Positions 55,649-63,550 of a stretch of 64,000 nucleotides of DNA are shown here, in pieces (the first letter of the stretch is position 1; every line of letters starts with the position of its first letter). Source of the DNA: Alteromonadaceae bacterium (GTDB taxonomy: Bacteria > Pseudomonadota > Gammaproteobacteria > Enterobacterales > Alteromonadaceae). The notes beneath the pieces were generated by a model. It was not told the origin of the DNA. It searched no databases and was given only the letters and a program-made list of their open reading frames with translations. Position numbers and translations under genes: made by a program. The stretch is taken from positions 1-64,000 of the forward strand of contig JABXHM010000038.1 in assembly GCA_013373625.1 (NCBI GenBank). Reading direction: 5' to 3'.

Positions 55649-57052
55649 ATGACACAAGCAATTGAAAAACCCATAGAGACGGCATCTAGTGCGCAGTCTG
55701 ACAAAGTCCCGCTCAGTACAAAATTACTCTACGGCTCAGGACAGATAGGGGCACAGCTTTTCCGCGATGCCCCGGCTGCACTGTTGCCCTTATTTATGAC
55801 CACCATGTTGGGTGTATCAGCCTGGTTAGCAGGGGTTGTCGTACTCATTCCTAAACTCTGGGTTATCGTTTGCGATCCGGCCATGGGGGTATGGTCAGAC
55901 AAACTCAAACCGCGCCATGCCCGACGTCCGTTTCTTGCTATAGGAGGACTCCTCACTGGCTTAAGCTTTATGGCGCTGTTTAGCTTTAGCAGCTTTTCCT
56001 CACCAACCATGGCGGCTTTTACCATTGGTGTGTTGTTTTTAATTGGTTCCACGGCGTTTAGTGCTTTCTCTGTACCGTATTTAGCTGTGGCCTCTGAGCT
56101 ATCAAGTGATGCACACGAGCGAACAAAAGTGTTGGCCGTACGCATGATATTCGTTGTTATCGGTGTCATTTTAGGTGTTGGCCTGGCGCAACCGTTGGTG
56201 TTTCAATTGGGGGGCGACGCGGCAGCGTGGCAAACGATGGCGATCATCTTTGGCTCGTTATGTATTGTCGCTATGCTGGCGACAGCATTTGGTGTTCCGC
56301 GAGACTTTGGACAAGCTAGAATCGAAGAACCGAGAAAACTGCTAACGCGTTTTGGTTCCGTGCTGGATAACAAACCCTTTGTGGTCCTCACCGCAACTTA
56401 TCTTGTGCAAACCATTGCGCAGGCGTGCGGTTATGCCGTTGTCGGTTTTATATTTTTGTATGCGGTCGGCGATATAGGCCTGCTTTTACCCTTCGTGATT
56501 GTCATGTGCACTGGCTCGATTTTAAGTCAACCAATGTGGGTTAAATTATCGAGTAAATTAGGTAAAGAAAAAGCCTTCTGGATTGCCTGTGTGGGCTGGG
56601 CGATGGTCACAGTGACCTGGATATGGGTTAAACCTGGTAGCGATGTAATGCTTACCCTGCCGTTTTGGGGAGAGATGTCGACTCAACACTTTTGGGTTAT
56701 GTGCCGAGCAATCTTAATTGGCTGTACCAACGCCGGTTTTGCAGTACTGATTTTTTCATTATTGACTGACACCATCGATAAACAACGTCGTCTCAATGAT
56801 ACCGTCGACGAAGGTCTGTTCTCCGGATTCTTTTCGGCGACTGAAAAGCTGGCTTTTGCGTTAGGCCCGGTGTTGGCTGGCGCCATTTTAAGTATGACTG
56901 GTTTTGAGTCGTCAACGGGGGGAGCAGTCGCACAGGATGCCTCTGCCATACGCGGTATGGTTATGGTGTATTCAGTTATTCCCGCCACCATTATGGTCAT
57001 AAGCCTGGTGATTTTCACCCGTTATGCCCGCGCACTACGCAATATGAAATAA
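55649..57052 (+). CDS. MFS transporter, GPH/MFS_2-like, 12 helices
   Basis: The 467-residue permease has about 12 transmembrane helices. The loop after helix 2, DPAMGVWSDKLKPRHARRPF, is the MFS/GPH-type D-x4-G-x-x-S-D signature. It probably takes the pathway substrate or breakdown product across the inner membrane, following outer-membrane uptake and envelope hydrolysis. It starts 39 bases after the monooxygenase gene; GAGGA precedes the ATG. Confidence 0.88.
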   Translation: MTQAIEKPIETASSAQSDKVPLSTKLLYGSGQIGAQLFRDAPAALLPLFMTTMLGVSAWLAGVVVLIPKLWVIVCDPAMGVWSDKLKPRHARRPFLAIGGLLTGLSFMALFSFSSFSSPTMAAFTIGVLFLIGSTAFSAFSVPYLAVASELSSDAHERTKVLAVRMIFVVIGVILGVGLAQPLVFQLGGDAAAWQTMAIIFGSLCIVAMLATAFGVPRDFGQARIEEPRKLLTRFGSVLDNKPFVVLTATYLVQTIAQACGYAVVGFIFLYAVGDIGLLLPFVIVMCTGSILSQPMWVKLSSKLGKEKAFWIACVGWAMVTVTWIWVKPGSDVMLTLPFWGEMSTQHFWVMCRAILIGCTNAGFAVLIFSLLTDTIDKQRRLNDTVDEGLFSGFFSATEKLAFALGPVLAGAILSMTGFESSTGGAVAQDASAIRGMVMVYSVIPATIMVISLVIFTRYARALRNMK

Positions 57053-57070
57053 CCCGGTTAAGGAGTATTA

Positions 57071-58234
57071 ATGCAGAGTTTTGTTTATACCTCAGCAAAC
57101 CAAATTGTGTGCGAAAATGGTGCTGCTACTAAGTTGGCCGAGCACTGTACAAAGCTGGGCATTACTCGTCCGTTGCTAGTGACTGATAAGGGGCTGATTC
57201 AGGCCGGCATTGTGCAGCCGATCATTGATAGTCTGGTGGATAATGGACTGACGCCAGTGATTAACAGTGAGATTATTGCTGACCCACCGCAATCACTGGT
57301 TGAACAGACCGTCATCGGCGCTACACAGCAACAAGTTGATGGCGTAATTGGGCTTGGCGGCGGCAGTAGTATGGATGTTGCAAAACTAATCGCTGTATTG
57401 TGCAGTAGCGATCAGCCGCTATCTGACATGTATGGTATCGACCAGATTACCGGTCCGCGTTTGCCACTAATACTCATTCCGACCACCGCAGGCACCGGCT
57501 CAGAGGTCACGCCAATATCCATAATTACAACCGGAGAAACAACTAAGTCTGGTGTAGTTTCAGCACAATTGTTGCCGGATATCGCCATTCTCGACGCCTC
57601 GTTGACGTTAGGCTTGCCGGCCCATATTACGGCCGCGACGGGTATTGACGCCATGGTGCACGCTATCGAAGCATTTACCAGTAAAATAAAGAAGAATGTG
57701 TATTCTGATATGCTCGCCAAAGAAGCTCTGCGGCTGCTTAGTCAAAATCTTCTGGCCTGTGTTAACGATGGCAGTAATCTTGAGGCACGTAGCAAAGTAC
57801 TACTCGGTGCTATGTTAGCTGGCCAAGCATTTGCCAATGCGCCGGTTGCAGCTGTCCACGCACTGGCCTATCCATTAGGGGGTAACTATCACATCCCTCA
57901 TGGTTTAAGTAACGCGTTGGTGTTGCCATTCGTATTGCGTTTTAACGCGGAAGAGCCTGCAGCTGCATGTTTGTACGCCGAGTTGCTTCCTTGTATTTGC
58001 CATCACGCCCCCAGTGGCGATAGCCAAATTGATAGCCTGACATTTATTGAAACCATCGAAGCGCTATTGCGTGATGTGGAGCTTCCACGCGGTTTGGCCG
58101 CGATGCAGATTGATGAGGCTGAATTACCTAAACTGGCAAATGAAGCTATGCAACAGCAACGTTTACTTATCAACAATCCGCGTCCGGTGAGCGAAGCCGA
58201 CGCACTCTTTATTTATCAAGCGGCATATAGTTAA
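57071..58234 (+). CDS. Iron-dependent (type III) alcohol dehydrogenase
   Basis: The 387-residue enzyme has the nucleotide-binding GLGGGSSMDVAK and GTGSEVT motifs. The metal site spans ATGIDAMVHAIEAF and HALAYPLGGNYHIPHGLSN (Asp and three His). It interconverts alcohols and aldehydes, or reduces maleylacetate-type keto acids, with NAD(P)H. It is 18 bases after the transporter with strong AAGGAG. It is longer than typical maleylacetate reductase (about 350), so an alcohol substrate is more likely. Confidence 0.91.
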   Translation: MQSFVYTSANQIVCENGAATKLAEHCTKLGITRPLLVTDKGLIQAGIVQPIIDSLVDNGLTPVINSEIIADPPQSLVEQTVIGATQQQVDGVIGLGGGSSMDVAKLIAVLCSSDQPLSDMYGIDQITGPRLPLILIPTTAGTGSEVTPISIITTGETTKSGVVSAQLLPDIAILDASLTLGLPAHITAATGIDAMVHAIEAFTSKIKKNVYSDMLAKEALRLLSQNLLACVNDGSNLEARSKVLLGAMLAGQAFANAPVAAVHALAYPLGGNYHIPHGLSNALVLPFVLRFNAEEPAAACLYAELLPCICHHAPSGDSQIDSLTFIETIEALLRDVELPRGLAAMQIDEAELPKLANEAMQQQRLLINNPRPVSEADALFIYQAAYS

Positions 58235-58269
58235 AACTCGCCGCCGATTCATTGATTAGGAAGGATAAA

Positions 58270-59130
58270 ATGTCTAGAAGTATTTTACGTGAAAAAATCA
58301 CCAACGGTGAATTTATATTCGCCCCGGGGATCCAGGATATGATCACTGCCGTGGTTGCGAATAAAGTCGGTTTCGACGTGGTTTATGGCACCGGTTACTG
58401 GCTTACTGCTTCTGGCTACGGCTTACCTGATGCAGGCCTGGTGAGCTATACACAAATGCTTGAACGTGTCGAAACTTTGGTTAAAACCAGTGATGCTGCG
58501 GTGATGGCAGACGCAGATACTGGTTTTGGTGGTTTACTGAATGTTCATCACACTGTAAAGGGCTATCAGGAAGCGGGTGTTGCGGCGATCCAAATTGAAG
58601 ACCAAGAATTTCCGAAGAAATGTGGTCATACACCGGGCCGTCGCGTTATACCGCAAGTTGATATGGTCGAAAAAATTAAAGTAGCCGTTGATGCGCGCAC
58701 CGACGAAGATATGCTGATCATTGCTCGTACCGATGCATTGCATGCCGAAGGGCTTGAAGCGTCAATTGCCCGGTGTAACGCCTACCGCGCGGCGGGTGCT
58801 GATATTATCTTCTTAGAAGCAATGACCAATGAGGAAGAAATGCGCCGCGCCTGTGAAGCTATCGATGCGCCCATGATGGCGAATATGGCCAATGGTGGTT
58901 CTACCCCTATGTTCACCGTTGAGCAAATGCAAGATATTGGATTTCAACTTGCAATAGCACCATCGTTGACCTCTTTGGCGGCAGCAAACGCCGTGGAAAA
59001 AGCGTTAATTGCAATGAAAGCGCAGGGTAGTCCGGAGCCTGAAGGCGTCCCTATTAACAACTTTAAAGAGTTTTGTTCATTGATTGGCTTTGAAGACGTT
59101 TGGGCATTCGAAAAAAAATGGGCACGCTAA
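58270..59130 (+). CDS. Isocitrate lyase/PEP mutase-family C-C lyase
   Basis: 286 residues from the ATG at 58270 with AGGAAGGA upstream; the TTG at 58252 is not preferred. DADTGFGG (81-88) is the metal site and KKCGH (116-120) includes Cys118. The Cys is the general acid in isocitrate, 2-methylisocitrate and dimethylmalate lyases and is absent from PEP mutases, so a retro-aldol lyase is expected. Probably splits a substituted malate or citrate into pyruvate/glyoxylate/succinate-like units. Between alcohol dehydrogenase and amidase genes. Confidence 0.88.
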   Translation: MSRSILREKITNGEFIFAPGIQDMITAVVANKVGFDVVYGTGYWLTASGYGLPDAGLVSYTQMLERVETLVKTSDAAVMADADTGFGGLLNVHHTVKGYQEAGVAAIQIEDQEFPKKCGHTPGRRVIPQVDMVEKIKVAVDARTDEDMLIIARTDALHAEGLEASIARCNAYRAAGADIIFLEAMTNEEEMRRACEAIDAPMMANMANGGSTPMFTVEQMQDIGFQLAIAPSLTSLAAANAVEKALIAMKAQGSPEPEGVPINNFKEFCSLIGFEDVWAFEKKWAR

Positions 59131-59154
59131 GCGACATGGCGGCTGCCCCCTTAA

Positions 59155-59793
59155 ATGAGTACTGCATTAATGAGTGACAATTTAAATTCAAATTATGCCG
59201 GTGTGTATAACAACCGGATTGGATTTGGTAGCAAACCCGCTCTGGTATTAATTGATTTTGTAGAAGCCTACTTCGATCCGGCATGCGATCTGTATGCTGA
59301 TGTAGGGGAGGCTCTCGCCTCGGCTATGCGCCTGGTTGAGGTCGCACGAGCTAAACACATACCTATTATTTACACCAATGTGGTTTACCATCCCTCCGGC
59401 ATTAACGGAGGCCGCTTTTTTGAAAAAGCCAAACCGTTGCGGCACATGGTTGAAGGCTCACCCTATGGTGCTTGGGCGAAAGGTCTGGCACCGCTGGAAA
59501 ATGAACTGGTAGTGTCGAAACAATACCCTAGTGCATTTTTTGGGACATCGCTTTCTTCTACGCTCACCGCTGCGGGGATCGACAGTGTTATTTTGACCGG
59601 TTTAACTACCAGTGGCTGTGTTCGCGCCAGTTGCGTAGATGCCTGTTCATACGGATTCATACCAATTGTTGTGGAAGAAGCCTGTGGAGACCGACATGAT
59701 GCGCCACACCAGGCTAATTTATTCGATATGAACGCTAAATATGCTGATGTTGTTTCTGAGAGCGAAACAATTAGCTACCTGAAGACCTTGTGA
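59155..59793 (+). CDS. Isochorismatase-fold amidase, maleamate/N-carbamoylsarcosine amidase-like
   Basis: The 212-residue protein has the Asp-Lys-Cys triad: Asp34 in LIDFVEAYFD, Lys122 in SKQYPSAFFGT and Cys155 in TTSGCVRASCVDA. The opening VYNNRIGFGSKPALVLIDF is typical of N-carbamoylsarcosine amidase and NicF-like maleamate amidase. It would release ammonia from a small amide acid. It is 24 bases after the lyase gene and probably cotranscribed. The start at 59170 is an alternative. Confidence 0.88.
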   Translation: MSTALMSDNLNSNYAGVYNNRIGFGSKPALVLIDFVEAYFDPACDLYADVGEALASAMRLVEVARAKHIPIIYTNVVYHPSGINGGRFFEKAKPLRHMVEGSPYGAWAKGLAPLENELVVSKQYPSAFFGTSLSSTLTAAGIDSVILTGLTTSGCVRASCVDACSYGFIPIVVEEACGDRHDAPHQANLFDMNAKYADVVSESETISYLKTL

Positions 59794-59847
59794 TTGTGTT
59801 AGTCAGGACTAAAGGTCTCTGGTATACCTTCCCCATGTAAAGATAAC

Positions 59848-59879
59848 CGCTATCATCTTAAGTGCTTAAGATGATAGCG
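59848..59879. terminator. Perfect 15-bp inverted repeat between convergent genes
   Basis: CGCTATCATCTTAAG and its exact complement are separated by only two bases (TG). It lies between the stops at 59793 and 59953. It has no T-tract but the position fits a bidirectional transcript end or a protein-binding dyad. Confidence 0.55.
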
Positions 59880-59952
59880 CTGTAGTCATCAGCAGCCATT
59901 GCTTTAGCTAAGCTGACGTGCTCTATTTCGGGCAAACATTACATTGACTGAC

Positions 59953-60903
59953 TTATGCTTGCGGTGTTGCCATGCTAAAGTCTTTTGGCAGCCCTGCATC
60001 AGGGGTAAAGCCGTAAAGCTCCACTTCACTAGGTAGACTTTCACGTAGTATCTTGCGTGCCTGCATCAGTTTTTCATATTGAATACCGGTTTTAAGGCCC
60101 ATGCCTTCCAATAAAAAGACTAAGTCTTCGGTGACAATGTTACCTGAAGCACCCGGTGCAAAGGGGCAGCCACCGATCCCGGCCATCGACGCATCAATGG
60201 TGGTTAAACCCACGTCCAATGCGGCTATTACATTTGCCAGTCCCTGGCCGCGGGTATTGTGCAAATGAATACCTGTGAGTTTATCCTTGCCGATAGCCGC
60301 CCAAACCCCCTTCGTCATTGAAGTGACCTGATTAGGCGTACCAAAACCAGTGGTGTCAGAAATACCCACTTCATCACAGCCGGCTTTGATAAGTTGTTCA
60401 GCGATACCGATAACCTTGGATTCCGGGATATGGCCTTCTAATGTACAGCCAAACGCTGTAGATAAACCGCCTTCAAAAACCGGGCGCTCATTTGCTGGCA
60501 GGTTGTCGATCAAAGCTCTGATTTTTCGCACTTCTTCAAGCATTTGCGCATGTGTGCGGCGTACATTCTTAAGACTGTGAGTTTCTGAAACGGATAACGG
60601 AATGGTAATTTTATGCGCGCCGGCAGTCACTGCGTTTTCAGCACCTTTAAAATTTGGTACCAGCACAGCCACGTTTAGCCCTTCTATACTGCGGCCGTGA
60701 GCGACTAGCTCTGCCGTATCGGCCAGCTGCGGCAATATTTTGGCGGGCACGAAGGAACCGACCTCTATTTCGGGTAAGCCTGCGGCAGCAAGAGCCGTAA
60801 TCCAACGCTTTTTGTCTGCGGTAGCCATAATAGGCTTAATACTCTGCAATCCGTCGCGTGGTCCAACTTCACTGATTTCAATATCGATCATTACGTTGCT
60901 CAT
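59953..60903 (-). CDS. HMG-CoA lyase-family retro-aldol/Claisen lyase
   Basis: About 316 residues from the ATG at 60903; an AT-rich extension to 60966 is unlikely to be coding. It has SEVGPRDGLQ at the barrel start and the signature GIGGCPFAPGASGNIVTEDL with the conserved Cys of HMG-CoA lyase. It likely cleaves a 3-hydroxy-3-methylacyl-CoA such as HMG-CoA or a citramalyl-CoA analogue to acetyl-CoA plus a keto acid. It stands alone, convergent with the amidase, with a TTGAT/ATCAT dyad just upstream. Confidence 0.88.
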   Translation of the reverse strand: MSNVMIDIEISEVGPRDGLQSIKPIMATADKKRWITALAAAGLPEIEVGSFVPAKILPQLADTAELVAHGRSIEGLNVAVLVPNFKGAENAVTAGAHKITIPLSVSETHSLKNVRRTHAQMLEEVRKIRALIDNLPANERPVFEGGLSTAFGCTLEGHIPESKVIGIAEQLIKAGCDEVGISDTTGFGTPNQVTSMTKGVWAAIGKDKLTGIHLHNTRGQGLANVIAALDVGLTTIDASMAGIGGCPFAPGASGNIVTEDLVFLLEGMGLKTGIQYEKLMQARKILRESLPSEVELYGFTPDAGLPKDFSMATPQA

Positions 60904-60925
60904 TTTTAATCGCACTAAAAATACA

Positions 60926-60945
60926 TTGATATAACAATATATCAT
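60926..60945. promoter_or_regulatory. Inverted repeat TTGAT-N10-ATCAT before the lyase gene
   Basis: It has the same half-sites as the FNR-like boxes but a 10-base spacer, 23 bases before the lyase start. The inner TGATAT/ATATCA arms pair as well. Too wide for FNR; perhaps an operator for another regulator. Confidence 0.3.
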
Positions 60946-61098
60946 ACTATATTTAATTGAAAGCAAAACCTGTTTTTAGGCATACCTTGCCAAAATAGTT
61001 TGATGCAACCCTTGCATGTTAACGTTAAAGATATAACTATAGCTCTTTATTTGCCGCTTATTGATTTAGGTTAAGAATAACAAGGAGGGTTGTTGTTG

Positions 61099-61347
61099 AT
61101 GTCTGGAATGCATGTAAAAGAAGTGGTGTTCGCCAGTGCTTTATTTCACCTTAACCTCACATCGCGGGGCGAGCAGCTCCGCAATGAGTTACAGCATTTC
61201 ACTACCACGACTGATAATGCCTTACTCGCGCTTTGGCACTCCATAACAAAGCTGCTGGAGTTACCACAGGATGCCGACTTGCCTACGCAACTGTTCGGAT
61301 TGGCATTCATGCGTGAATTTAACTGGTTAGCCATGGTTCCGTCATGA
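61099..61347 (+). CDS. Small hypothetical protein
   Basis: An 82-residue ORF with a strong AGGAGG 10 bases before the ATG at 61099. It is helical-looking, with no recognised domain and no signal peptide. It is divergent from the lyase gene and 283 bases before the carboxylesterase. The strong ribosome-binding site argues it is translated; function unknown. Confidence 0.5.
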   Translation: MSGMHVKEVVFASALFHLNLTSRGEQLRNELQHFTTTTDNALLALWHSITKLLELPQDADLPTQLFGLAFMREFNWLAMVPS

Positions 61348-61629
61348 TTTGCGTTTATCAAAGAGGTTGGTTTTTGTACGCTGGTCGGTTGTGTGCCCAC
61401 TTCCGAACCGGTGAAACAGCCAAACAACTAATGGTTAGCATTGTGACAACCTGCAAAATGCTAGAAGTCTGGCAGCGCTCCTCAATGATAGCCGACTTGC
61501 AGCTTCGATGTGGGGAACTGTGATCCTACATGCTATTTAACTTCGCTATCTGAGATGGGGATTGTCGCACTCAATCTGAGTGTCAACATTCATCGTTTCT
61601 ACCCTGTACATTAATAAGGAATCCACGTT

Positions 61630-63192
61630 ATGAAATATCGAAATACCCTGACTACAATCCTGTCAGTAGTCCTGTTAGCCGTATCGTCCCTCGCTTTTGC
61701 GAGAGATTACACGGCCGTTAATACCGCCCAGGGTCGGGTCATTGGCAGCACCTCAGATGACTTAGTTGTGTTTAAGGGCGTACCCTATGCAACTCCCCCC
61801 ATCGGTGATTTGCGTTGGCGTGCTCCACAGCCTCCAGCACGTTTTACAAAGCCACTGGTTGCCGATACGTTTGGTCAAAAATGTATTCAGCGCCCACCGA
61901 ACCCTAATTTTGCTCAAAAGCCAGAACGTTACACTCAGGAGGAGAGTGAAGACTGCTTGTATCTTAATATTTACCGTCCGGATAATGGCGACAGTGATTT
62001 ACCCGTAATGGTGTGGATACCCGGGGGAGGGCTGGTTAGCGGTTCAGGCTCTCGGCCGGTTAATTACGGCGGTAACCTGGCCAAAAGAGATGTCATAGTG
62101 GTGGCAATTAATTATCGTCTGGGTGCTTTTGGTTTTTTTGCACACCCTGATTTGAGCGCTCAAAATGCTGACAATGGCCGGCTATTTAATTACGGGCTGA
62201 TGGATCAAATAGCTGCGCTAGAGTGGGTTCAGCAGAATATTGAGCGCTTTGGTGGTAATCCATCGAATGTCACTATTTTTGGTGAAAGCGCGGGCGCATA
62301 CTCTGTGCAGGCCTTAGTGGCATCCCAGGCAGGCAAGGGACTGTTCCATAAAGCGATTTCACAATCAGGCTATGGTCGTGGAGAACAGCCTAAAGTAGCT
62401 GCTCAGCTAGCAAAGGAAGACGAAAGTATCGAGGCCATGGGTGTGGCGATGGCTGCCAAACTAGGCGATGAAGGTATGAATATAGCCGCGCTGCGTGACT
62501 TGCCGGCCGAGGATATTTTAGGCGCTACCGATTATACTAGTTTTATTGAGTTCGCGGTTGACGGCAAGCTCATCAGGAATGACATAGAAACACTTTTTCA
62601 AACCGGACAACAAGCCAAAGTACCGCTGTTAATTGGCGCTAATGATTTTGAATTCGGTATGGTCCCCCACGCGGCGCAGCGTAATATCATGGCGCCATTA
62701 TTGCCCGAGGGTGCATTAGACAAATTGGCTGAGGTATACGGTGGCGAGCAGTTGCGCGATACCATGTTATACAGTGATTACGTTTTTCATGCGCAGGCAA
62801 GACTAGTCGCTCAGGCTCATGAAAAGCAGGGAAATTCAGTCTATGTCTATCGCTTCGCCATGCCCGTGGTTGGAGCAACGCCTTTTAATTATGCACAGGG
62901 TAAAGTGTGGGGAGCGCCTCATGCCAGTGACCTACCTTACTTGTTTGGTAATTTCACCGGTGATCACGGTGAATCGACAGAGCCTGACGAAACCATGCTG
63001 ATGATATCCGCACAAATGATGCGGTACTGGACTAACTTTGCCAAAAAAGGTAATCCGAATGGCACTGAACTGACCCAGTGGCCACAATATAAAGGTAAAA
63101 AAATCGCCCTTATTTCACCTGACGGGATTGTAGCGAAAACGGATAACTGGTTGTCCCGCTTAAAAGCGGTCAATGCGTATTTTGATCATTAA
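61630..63192 (+). CDS. Exported type-B carboxylesterase
   Basis: The 520-residue esterase has a Sec signal peptide (cleavage near LAFA), SEDCLYLNIY, nucleophile Ser220 in FGESAGAYS and His in GAPHASDLPYLFGNF. The oxyanion motif, normally HGGG, reads PGGG (WIPGGGLVSG), keeping the glycines but losing His. It is a close paralogue of the lipoprotein at 37660, which has HGGG. AAGGAA precedes the ATG. Likely an envelope esterase in the same catabolic system. Confidence 0.9.
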   Translation: MKYRNTLTTILSVVLLAVSSLAFARDYTAVNTAQGRVIGSTSDDLVVFKGVPYATPPIGDLRWRAPQPPARFTKPLVADTFGQKCIQRPPNPNFAQKPERYTQEESEDCLYLNIYRPDNGDSDLPVMVWIPGGGLVSGSGSRPVNYGGNLAKRDVIVVAINYRLGAFGFFAHPDLSAQNADNGRLFNYGLMDQIAALEWVQQNIERFGGNPSNVTIFGESAGAYSVQALVASQAGKGLFHKAISQSGYGRGEQPKVAAQLAKEDESIEAMGVAMAAKLGDEGMNIAALRDLPAEDILGATDYTSFIEFAVDGKLIRNDIETLFQTGQQAKVPLLIGANDFEFGMVPHAAQRNIMAPLLPEGALDKLAEVYGGEQLRDTMLYSDYVFHAQARLVAQAHEKQGNSVYVYRFAMPVVGATPFNYAQGKVWGAPHASDLPYLFGNFTGDHGESTEPDETMLMISAQMMRYWTNFAKKGNPNGTELTQWPQYKGKKIALISPDGIVAKTDNWLSRLKAVNAYFDH

Positions 63193-63246
63193 CCTAACGG
63201 CGCGCAGACCCTCTTATTACCGTTTACTACGAAGGAGTAGTGTGAA

Positions 63247-63276
63247 CAACATCGTGCGGTTATCCGCACGGTGTTG
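63247..63276. terminator. GC-rich hairpin after the carboxylesterase
   Basis: A 13-pair stem (one G-U pair; CGTGCGG / CCGCACG core) closes a TTAT loop. There is no T-tract. It lies 55 bases after the stop codon in a 358-base region without genes. Confidence 0.5.
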
Positions 63277-63454
63277 ATGTGTCAATAATAGCGTGTTGTT
63301 CGATGGGTGTGTCTGTTAGCTTCGGTTATTTATGAAGCGCTCAACTGAGCGAAGGAGTGCAGGGTTTTCTTTCACAGCCTCAATATGCAGCGCAACACGT
63401 CGACCCTTTGAATAGGTTTGAGCGCACTAGTTATTTCCCAACGTTTTAGGGGGC

Positions 63455-63486
63455 AAAAAAAAGGGACTTTACTGATCCCTTTTTTA
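63455..63486. terminator. Bidirectional Rho-independent terminator
   Basis: AAAAAAGGGA and TCCCTTTTTT pair around a 9-base loop, giving a T-run on either strand. It lies between the carboxylesterase (+) and the flavoprotein (-). Confidence 0.8.
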
Positions 63487-63550
63487 ACAGCTTAAAAGAC
63501 GACTGAGTTTTAGTCATCAGTCATCAGTCGTCTGCGCCGTGAATAGCAGA

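Noticed and set aside
43971-60903. Complete nicotinate (maleamate) pathway
   Set aside because: Some pieces fit (NicC-like, NicF-like and maleate-isomerase-family genes), but no NicX or nicotinate hydroxylase is present and the isomerase lacks its catalytic Cys.
50103-61046. 10-base match CTATAGCTCT before aldehyde dehydrogenase 2 and before the lyase gene
   Set aside because: Several such 10-mers are expected by chance over the combined intergenic length.
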